In this document: positions 58,963 to 64,000 of the stretch, one piece after another | How the letters are laid out: every line of letters starts with the position of its first letter | Numbering within the stretch: the first letter of the stretch is position 1 | Source: Lentibacillus jeotgali | Lineage (GTDB): Bacteria; Bacillota; Bacilli; Bacillales; Amphibacillaceae | DNA: 64,000 bases | Reading direction: 5' to 3' | Assembly (NCBI RefSeq): GCF_000224785.1 | Contig: NZ_AGAV01000006.1 | Coordinates: forward strand, 1 to 64,000 | The notes under the pieces: model-generated | What the model was told of the DNA's origin: nothing | Databases searched by the model: none | The model's input: only the letters and a program-made list of their open reading frames with translations | Position numbers and translations under genes: made by a program

Positions 58963-60345
58963 ATGCGGAAAGAAGGTCTAAAGTTGTTATCTCGCTCATC
59001 TGAAATAGCAAATAAGGTATTTCCGGAACAAAAGCTTTTTCTCATTTGGAGTTGTGCTGTTTTTTTTGTAACAATGAATTCGACTATGTTTAATGTTTCT
59101 TTACCGAGTGTCCAAGAAGATTTATCTATAAGTATTTCTCACGCCTCTTGGATAATTTCAGGTTATTCCATGGTTTTGGCTATATCAACTCTGACATTCA
59201 GTCGCTTAAGCGAATTTGTCCCCACTTTAAAATTGCTAATATTAGGTGTAATGTTACTTGGCACTGGCTCATTTTTAGGCTTCTTTTCATATCATTTTAT
59301 TTTTGTATTGATAACTCGCCTTATACAGGCAATCGGAGCTGGATCGATTATAAGTCTTTCTATTGTAGTTGCAACCCGTTATGTTCCGATTACAAGACGT
59401 GGAAGGGCATTGGTACTTATCTCTTCATCCGCAGTGTTAGGGCTTGGTCTTGGTCCAGTTATTGGAGGAGTAATTGATCAATTTTTAGGTTGGAATTTTC
59501 TTTTTTTAGTAACGGCCTTAGTTATATTTTTTATACCAATATTTGTAAAGTTGTTACCAAAAGAGGAACATGTAACTGTTAAATTTGATTCAGTTGGTTG
59601 CATGACAACCACAATAAGTCTTATTTCTTTAATGATCTTTTTTACTACATTTCATGTAATATTTCTGTTTCTGTTTTTGGTTTTCATAATATTAACATCG
59701 AAACATTTTTATCGGACGAAAAACCCGTTTATAAAGTCGGAATTATTAAAAAGTAAACAATATAGAAATCTTTTATACATTAATTTTATAGCGTACTTTG
59801 TATATTTCTCAGGGTTATTTATTTTACCTTATATACTAAATGATATATTTCAATTGAAATCATCAGAAATAGGCTTACTTGTATTTCCAGGCGCAATTTT
59901 ATCAGCTTTAGCAGCAAAGATGATTGGTCAGCTCATAGATCGCTTCGGTAATAGTCCAATTATTTGGATATCGCAAGTACTATTTATCATTTCAACATTG
60001 ATGTTTATTTTCTTAGCAACGATTTCCCCTATTTTTATTCTTTTTTCTTATTTATTTCTGAGCCCGGGTTTTTCAGCGCTTTCAACAAGTGTACGTAATG
60101 AAGTGTCCAGAATTTTACATGTAGATGAAGTGGGCACGGGCATGGGAATTATTCAATTAATACAATTTTTTGGTGGCTCCTTTGGGGTAACAATTTCTGG
60201 TACCGTTTTAGCCATCCAAGAAGGGTTTTCACCTGTATTTATGTACAGAAATGTATATATCATTCTAATTGTATTATTTTGCACGTCTGTATGGGTATTC
60301 TTTTTATACCAAAGAAAACTGAAAATTTGTATTAGAGAGCAATAG
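58963..60345 (+). CDS. MFS transporter, 14-TM drug:H+ antiporter type (TetK/TetL-like)
   Basis: A 460-residue membrane protein with about 14 hydrophobic segments. The architecture parallels TetK/TetL and related DHA2 exporters: MNSTMFNVSLPSVQEDL (helix 1), SWIISGYSMVLAISTLTFSRLSEF (helix 2 and loop), LITRLIQAIGAGSIISL and the antiporter motif C in LGLGPVIGGVID (about residues 167-178). It likely exports a drug or organic compound in exchange for protons; tetracycline itself is only one possibility. The start is uncertain: ATG 58963 is used, but a TTG at 58984 behind AAAGAAGG is equally good. Low-GC codon use matches the preceding cluster. Confidence 0.83.
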   Translation: MRKEGLKLLSRSSEIANKVFPEQKLFLIWSCAVFFVTMNSTMFNVSLPSVQEDLSISISHASWIISGYSMVLAISTLTFSRLSEFVPTLKLLILGVMLLGTGSFLGFFSYHFIFVLITRLIQAIGAGSIISLSIVVATRYVPITRRGRALVLISSSAVLGLGLGPVIGGVIDQFLGWNFLFLVTALVIFFIPIFVKLLPKEEHVTVKFDSVGCMTTTISLISLMIFFTTFHVIFLFLFLVFIILTSKHFYRTKNPFIKSELLKSKQYRNLLYINFIAYFVYFSGLFILPYILNDIFQLKSSEIGLLVFPGAILSALAAKMIGQLIDRFGNSPIIWISQVLFIISTLMFIFLATISPIFILFSYLFLSPGFSALSTSVRNEVSRILHVDEVGTGMGIIQLIQFFGGSFGVTISGTVLAIQEGFSPVFMYRNVYIILIVLFCTSVWVFFLYQRKLKICIREQ

Positions 60346-60567
60346 TTCAGTGTTTAGAATAAATTTTTAGAGTCTTCAATTGAGCACACTTCAATAAATA
60401 GAATCATAGGAAATGAGGAAAATAATGTAAATAGAAGAATTCTTGTATTAACGAGAATACTAATGGGGGCGAGAATTAGTAAATATGTATGAAATGGGAT
60501 TTGTATTAGCGCAAAATTTAGAAAAAAACTGGGATAGTAGCATTAAAATCAAGGAGGAGCAATATTA

Positions 60568-61575
60568 ATGGAAAGAATGAACCGTCAAATTTTACTGAAC
60601 AAACGTCCAAAAGGATTTCCCGATGAATCTGCATTTAAACTTATTGAAAAAGAAACCCCCGAACCGGCTGACGATCAGGTGCTTGTAAAGGCACATTACC
60701 TTTCCGTTGATCCATATATGCGGGGAAGGATGAGTGAGGCGAAGTCATATGCAGAGCCATTTGAAGTTGGCCAACCATTGAAAGGTGGTGCTGTCGGTGA
60801 GGTAATAAAATCCAACCATTTGGATTTTTTAGCAGGAGACTTTGTCACAGGGCTTCTTGATTGGGCTGATCATACTGCAGTGGAAGGTCAATCATTAAGG
60901 AAAATTCACCCCGATGCAGCTCCGATTACCACAGCGCTTTATATTGCAGGCATGCCTGGCTTGACAGCTTATTTTGGGCTACTTTATATCGGCCAGCCTC
61001 AAGCGGGTGAAACGGTTGTCATATCTGGTGCAGCAGGTGCAGTCGGAATGGTTGTTGGTCAAATTGCAAAAATGAAAGGCTGCCGTGTTGTCGGTATTGC
61101 TGGCTCAGAGGAAAAAGTTAATTATTTGAAAAAAGAACTTAACTTTGATGCGGTTATTAACTACAAGGAGTCCGAAAATATAAGCAAAGCTCTTAAAGAA
61201 GTCGTACCTGGAGGTGTTGATATTTATTTTGATAATGTAGGCGGAGAAATTTCCGATGCTGTGCTTTTGCGATTGAACTTTCATGCCCGCGTTGTACTTT
61301 GTGGTCAAATAGCACATTACAATGATGAAAAAAAGGAGATGGGTGTTCGAGTATTGCCGTATTTACTGACCAGAAGTGTCTTGTTAAAAGGTTTTATTGT
61401 AAGAGATTATAGGGATTATTTCGATGAAGGGATGCGTGATTTGGCCAAATGGTTAAATGAAGGAAAAATACAATACAGGGAGAACATTGTAGAAGGTTTA
61501 GAAAACGCTCCTGACGCATTTCTGGGTTTATTTCGTGGAGATAATATTGGTAAACAACTGGTTAAAGTTTCCTGA
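60568..61575 (+). CDS. NADP-dependent MDR oxidoreductase (CurA / alkenal reductase type)
   Basis: A 335-residue zinc-free MDR protein of the leukotriene B4 dehydrogenase/CurA class. It shows YLSVDPYMRGRM (about residues 44-55, diagnostic), the Rossmann region SGAAGAVGMVVGQIAKMKGCRVVGIAGS (about 153-180) and DVYFDNVGGE-like DIYFDNVGGEISD (about 217-229). It reduces alpha,beta-unsaturated ketones or aldehydes with NADPH. ATG 60568 with AAGGAGGAG 7 bases upstream is clear. It appears monocistronic or paired with the MBL gene downstream. Confidence 0.9.
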   Translation: MERMNRQILLNKRPKGFPDESAFKLIEKETPEPADDQVLVKAHYLSVDPYMRGRMSEAKSYAEPFEVGQPLKGGAVGEVIKSNHLDFLAGDFVTGLLDWADHTAVEGQSLRKIHPDAAPITTALYIAGMPGLTAYFGLLYIGQPQAGETVVISGAAGAVGMVVGQIAKMKGCRVVGIAGSEEKVNYLKKELNFDAVINYKESENISKALKEVVPGGVDIYFDNVGGEISDAVLLRLNFHARVVLCGQIAHYNDEKKEMGVRVLPYLLTRSVLLKGFIVRDYRDYFDEGMRDLAKWLNEGKIQYRENIVEGLENAPDAFLGLFRGDNIGKQLVKVS

Positions 61576-61727
61576 TAAACGGGTGATTCTGCTTTTGCAT
61601 GTTTAGATATATTTTTTATCACCGCTTGGCATATTTCAAAGTGTACATTCCTATAACATAAGTGACTAAGCATTTCGACATATAGCTATAAGTCAAGCAC
61701 TCTAACAAAGAAAGGAGTGGGAGACAC

Positions 61728-62522
61728 GTGATAGAGACACGTGATAGAGACAATGTAACTTGTATCAAAGGAACAATTATAAAAGATGGATATAAAGGAC
61801 GGCCTGTTTATGTCTTTCTGGCAGATGGCATGTTAATAGACACAGGTGCAAAACATTTGGAAGAAGATTTGATTCCTTATTATGAAAACCATTCGATTGA
61901 TTTTGTTGCATTGACCCATAGCCATGAGGATCATACAGGAACCGCCTCATGGCTGCAGGAAAATCAAAATCTTCCTATCTATATTCACCCAAAGGGCATC
62001 GGTACTTGCAGAGAGAATTGTCCATATCCAAAATACCGTCAGCATGCCTGGGGTGTACGAAAACCATTTGAAGCGCGGGCGATGAATCGGATTCTTCACT
62101 CAAGACATCATGAGTGGAAAGTGATTGACACACCCGGACATGCTCATGATCATGTATCTCTTTTAAATGAAAAGACTGGCAGGTTATTTTCTGGAGATTT
62201 ATTTGTAAGCCCAAAAACAAAAGTGATTATGGATAGTGAATCGATCCCGGTTACCATGGAATCGATTCGGAAGATACTTGCCTATGACTTTGAATCAATG
62301 TTTTGCTGTCATGCCGGCTACATACCAAACGGGCAAGAAATGCTGAAACAAAAACTCGATTATTTGGAAAATGTGTCTGAAGATGCAAAACAGTTGTATC
62401 ACGAAGGCTTTTCTGTCGCTGAAATTAATCAAAAACTCTTTCCAAAAAAGTATCCCATTACTGAAATTTCTGGTGGTGAATGGGATTCCGTTCATATTGT
62501 GTCCTCTATACTTTCTGATTAG
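61728..62522 (+). CDS. Metallo-beta-lactamase fold hydrolase
   Basis: A 264-residue MBL-fold protein. The zinc motif THSHEDHTGTASWL (HxHxDH, about residues 63-76) is intact. The later His lies in TPGHAHDHVSLL (about 137-148) and the bridging Asp in RLFSGDLFVS (about 154-163). A final His is in CCHAGYIPNG. Such enzymes hydrolyse thioesters, lactones or glyoxalase substrates. Given the surrounding acid catabolism a lactone or thioester is plausible (inference). The GTG start at 61728 has AAAGGAGTGG 8 bases upstream. A 13-base unit starting at this GTG is duplicated in tandem (61728-61753), creating a second GTG out of frame. Confidence 0.87.
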   Translation: MIETRDRDNVTCIKGTIIKDGYKGRPVYVFLADGMLIDTGAKHLEEDLIPYYENHSIDFVALTHSHEDHTGTASWLQENQNLPIYIHPKGIGTCRENCPYPKYRQHAWGVRKPFEARAMNRILHSRHHEWKVIDTPGHAHDHVSLLNEKTGRLFSGDLFVSPKTKVIMDSESIPVTMESIRKILAYDFESMFCCHAGYIPNGQEMLKQKLDYLENVSEDAKQLYHEGFSVAEINQKLFPKKYPITEISGGEWDSVHIVSSILSD

Positions 62523-62612
62523 AGGAAGAAAGGGTGTCCCAAAGGGGAGGGGGGAGAGTATCAGACACTTTTCTCCCAAATACAGACTTGCCGGGTACAG
62601 GCCGCCAAAATC

Positions 62613-62984
62613 TCATTTCAGCTCCTTAGCCTCTTCACCGTACAAAGCAGTTCGCTTAATGTTCACCCCGACAAATGATTCAAGGATTGCCTGACCGCCG
62701 GCGATAGCCAGGATAAAGATTAAATACTGGGTGATTTCGGGAATCCAAAGATATGTCAGGCCTAAAAGGATCGCGCTCCAGACTCCCGCGCACCAGTAAC
62801 AGGTCAGGAGGTAGCCGATATTTGATTTGGGAACTGTTTTTGTTTCACTTTCTGAGATTTTCTTCTTTGTTAAAAAGGGTTTGCGGATAAACTCAGTAAT
62901 TTTATCGAATACAATGAGGTGTGTTAGCCGGTAGCTGGCAAGTATCAGCAAGACGAAATCAATCCAGGTTATTTCCAGTTCCAT
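62613..62984 (-). CDS. DUF1360 family small membrane protein
   Basis: A 123-residue protein. It begins MELEITWIDFVLLILASYRLTHLIVFDKI, has a central basic/polar stretch with LLTCYWCAGVWSAILLG (CxxC within WCAGVW, about residues 69-85), and a final hydrophobic segment, giving about three membrane spans. This is the DUF1360 pattern of Bacillaceae. Function unknown; relatives are associated with sporulation in Bacillus. I start it at ATG 62984, behind AAAGGATCT, rather than at the long upstream frame that overlaps the amidase gene. It follows the amidase by 88 bases. Confidence 0.8.
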   Translation of the reverse strand: MELEITWIDFVLLILASYRLTHLIVFDKITEFIRKPFLTKKKISESETKTVPKSNIGYLLTCYWCAGVWSAILLGLTYLWIPEITQYLIFILAIAGGQAILESFVGVNIKRTALYGEEAKELK

Positions 62985-63044
62985 AAGACAGATCCTTTCG
63001 ATTTTTCTCTTAGCTTTACCTTGTTCAAGAATCTTAAACAGAAG

Positions 63045-63072
63045 TGGGACACTAGGGGGTAACCCTATGTCC
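63045..63072 (-). terminator. Imperfect hairpin between the amidase and DUF1360 genes
   Basis: GGGACA-C-TAGGG on one side and CCCTA-TGTCCC on the other form a bulged stem just after the amidase stop at 63073. It may attenuate read-through into the DUF1360 gene. No T-run is evident. Confidence 0.4.
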
Positions 63073-63864
63073 CTACTCCTGTATGATATACGCATCATCA
63101 ATGCCTGCATTACGGACTTTATCCAATCGCGCCTCAGCGTTTTCCCGGGCTGTAAAAGCACCGGCCTGGACACGATACCATTGCTCACCGGAAATGGTGA
63201 CTGCAGTGACGAAAGATTCGATGTCATTTGACTGCAGATGTTCCACCCGATTGTCCGCATATTCTTTTGACTTAAATGATCCGGCTACGACTTTATACAG
63301 TGTACCATCATCTTCTTTCTTCTCAAGATTAAAGGCCTTTGCTAATCCAGTGACATGTCCCTGTGCGACTGTTTGCCGCCATGATGCATCGCTGATCAAA
63401 TCAGCATCATGCGCGTTATCGATAAACCCATTTTCTGTTAAGAGTGCTGACATGGTTGTTTCCCTTAGTACGTGAAAGTTTGCTTTTTTCTGCCCGCGAT
63501 TCCGCAGCTGGTTTACCTTTGTAACTTCTGCATGGATCGTATCCTGATAACGGGCTGTTTGTGATGAGTCAGATAAGCTGCTGTGAATATAGTCCTCGTA
63601 CCCTTGAGCAGACCCGTTAAACGAATTGCAATGAATGGACAAATAAAAGTCTGCGCCCCAGGCGTTTGCCTCATTTGTCCGCTGACTCAGACTTATCGTA
63701 CTGTCATCCGTCCGGCTCATCCGTACGTAAGCATCCTGGTATTCATTTGTTAAAATTCTACGGATGCGACGCGCAATATCCAGATTGATATCCTTTTCAT
63801 CCATGCCATTTCCCTGCGCGCCGGAATCTGATCCGCCATGCCCTGGGTCCAAATAAAGTTTCAT
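63073..63864 (-). CDS. N-acetylmuramoyl-L-alanine amidase with C-terminal SPOR domain
   Basis: A 263-residue protein. The Amidase_3 domain (about residues 1-175) has LYLDPGHGGSDSGAQGNG with the first zinc His, E in MDEKDINLDIARRI, the second His in LSIHCNSF (about 80) and the catalytic Glu in LLTENGFIDN (about 143). A SPOR domain (about 185-262, YKVVAGSFKSKEYADNRVEHL and WYRVQAGAF) binds denuded glycan. No signal peptide is visible, which recalls prophage or spore-cell lysis amidases such as CwlC. It cleaves the amide bond between muramic acid and the stem peptide. Three consecutive ATG codons occur; I use the third (63864), 7 bases after GAAAGGGG. Confidence 0.9.
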   Translation of the reverse strand: MKLYLDPGHGGSDSGAQGNGMDEKDINLDIARRIRRILTNEYQDAYVRMSRTDDSTISLSQRTNEANAWGADFYLSIHCNSFNGSAQGYEDYIHSSLSDSSQTARYQDTIHAEVTKVNQLRNRGQKKANFHVLRETTMSALLTENGFIDNAHDADLISDASWRQTVAQGHVTGLAKAFNLEKKEDDGTLYKVVAGSFKSKEYADNRVEHLQSNDIESFVTAVTISGEQWYRVQAGAFTARENAEARLDKVRNAGIDDAYIIQE

Positions 63865-63870
63865 CATCAT

Positions 63871-64000
63871 ACCCCTTTCTATTCATAACGTGCACTATAT
63901 CGTATTGACAGGAAGCGAATCACAATTGGACAAATTGGTCAGATTGAAGCAAATTGAGAAAGGTGACAGCGTACGAACGCCTGAGATGACGGCTTTCCAT
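63871..64000. other. Right-edge intergenic sequence
   Basis: About 130 bases upstream of the amidase gene with no recognised gene. It presumably holds the amidase promoter on the minus strand; no sigma consensus was convincing. Confidence 0.4.

Noticed and set aside
62613-63260. A 215-residue version of the DUF1360 gene
   Set aside because: The extra N-terminal part overlaps the SPOR domain of the amidase in another frame; a proper start with ribosome binding site exists at 62984.

Overview
The window looks like a chromosomal stretch of a low-GC Gram-positive bacterium of the Bacillaceae (the Oceanobacillus/Virgibacillus/Lentibacillus type of moderate halophile would fit). The evidence is strong AGGAGG-type ribosome binding sites, several TTG/GTG starts, CcpA-type cre sites, TTGACA/TATAAT promoters, a Bacillus-style sigma-54 activator, DUF1659/DUF2922 small proteins, a YitC/ComB-type phosphatase and a CwlD-like amidase with a SPOR tail. 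No rRNA, tRNA or CRISPR array was seen. The genus is an inference from style, not from a marker gene.

Layout. (1) 0.26-6.1 kb: a tartrate/glycerate utilisation locus. A GntR/FCD regulator and tartrate dehydrogenase are on the minus strand, and a DASS-type anion permease, glycerate kinase and tartronate-semialdehyde reductase are on the plus strand. The divergent promoters carry the same GTATAC operator in both spacers, plus a cre site. (2) 6.1-10.4 kb: decayed DNA (HNH remnant, N-terminally truncated glycerol dehydrogenase) around a compact XRE regulator / sigma-70-like factor / DnaD-domain protein module. (3) 10.5-13.8 kb: an NhaC-type antiporter and a saccharopine-dehydrogenase-like enzyme, with a convergent GntR regulator. 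(4) 13.8-17.7 kb: small accessory genes (DUF1659, DUF2922, a candidate toxin-antitoxin pair, a CxxC protein, a lone PTS IIA) mixed with decayed copies of genes from region 2 and of its own CxxC gene.

(5) 18.2-24.8 kb: nitronate monooxygenase, then a complete short-chain beta-oxidation operon (CoA transferase A/B, hydroxyacyl-CoA dehydrogenase, crotonase, acyl-CoA dehydrogenase, thiolase). (6) 25.0-39.2 kb: an IclR regulator, a PAS/sigma-54 activator and a ketopantoate-reductase-like gene. A sigma-54 promoter follows, with three upstream dyads and a perfect cre, driving acyl-CoA dehydrogenase, SDR, TRAP-TAXI transporter and acyl-CoA ligase. A dead IS1182-like element separates this operon from etfB-etfA and a PaaI thioesterase. 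(7) 39.4-47.3 kb: a second acyl-CoA degradation operon using a split MaoC hydratase, with a TetR regulator and thioesterase. (8) 47.6-58.8 kb: an ACAD11-like acyl-CoA dehydrogenase, a separate ACAD10/11-type kinase, a tripartite tricarboxylate transporter (TctB, TctA, TctC), crotonase, ComB-like phosphatase, CoA ligase, quinone-reductase-like MDR and SDR. (9) 59-64 kb: a TetK/L-like MFS exporter, a CurA-like reductase, an MBL-fold hydrolase, a DUF1360 protein and an amidase.

How it works together. The island imports organic acids (DASS, NhaC, TRAP-TAXI, TTT systems), activates them with three CoA ligases or a CoA transferase, oxidises them with four intact acyl-CoA dehydrogenases feeding the encoded ETF, and cleaves the products with two thiolases. 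Each unit has a local regulator, and CcpA appears to be layered on at least three of them. The most interesting points are the separately encoded ACAD11-type dehydrogenase and kinase pair (a possible 4-hydroxy-acid pathway), the complete sigma-54 control region, and a reciprocally decayed ACAD-SDR duplication.
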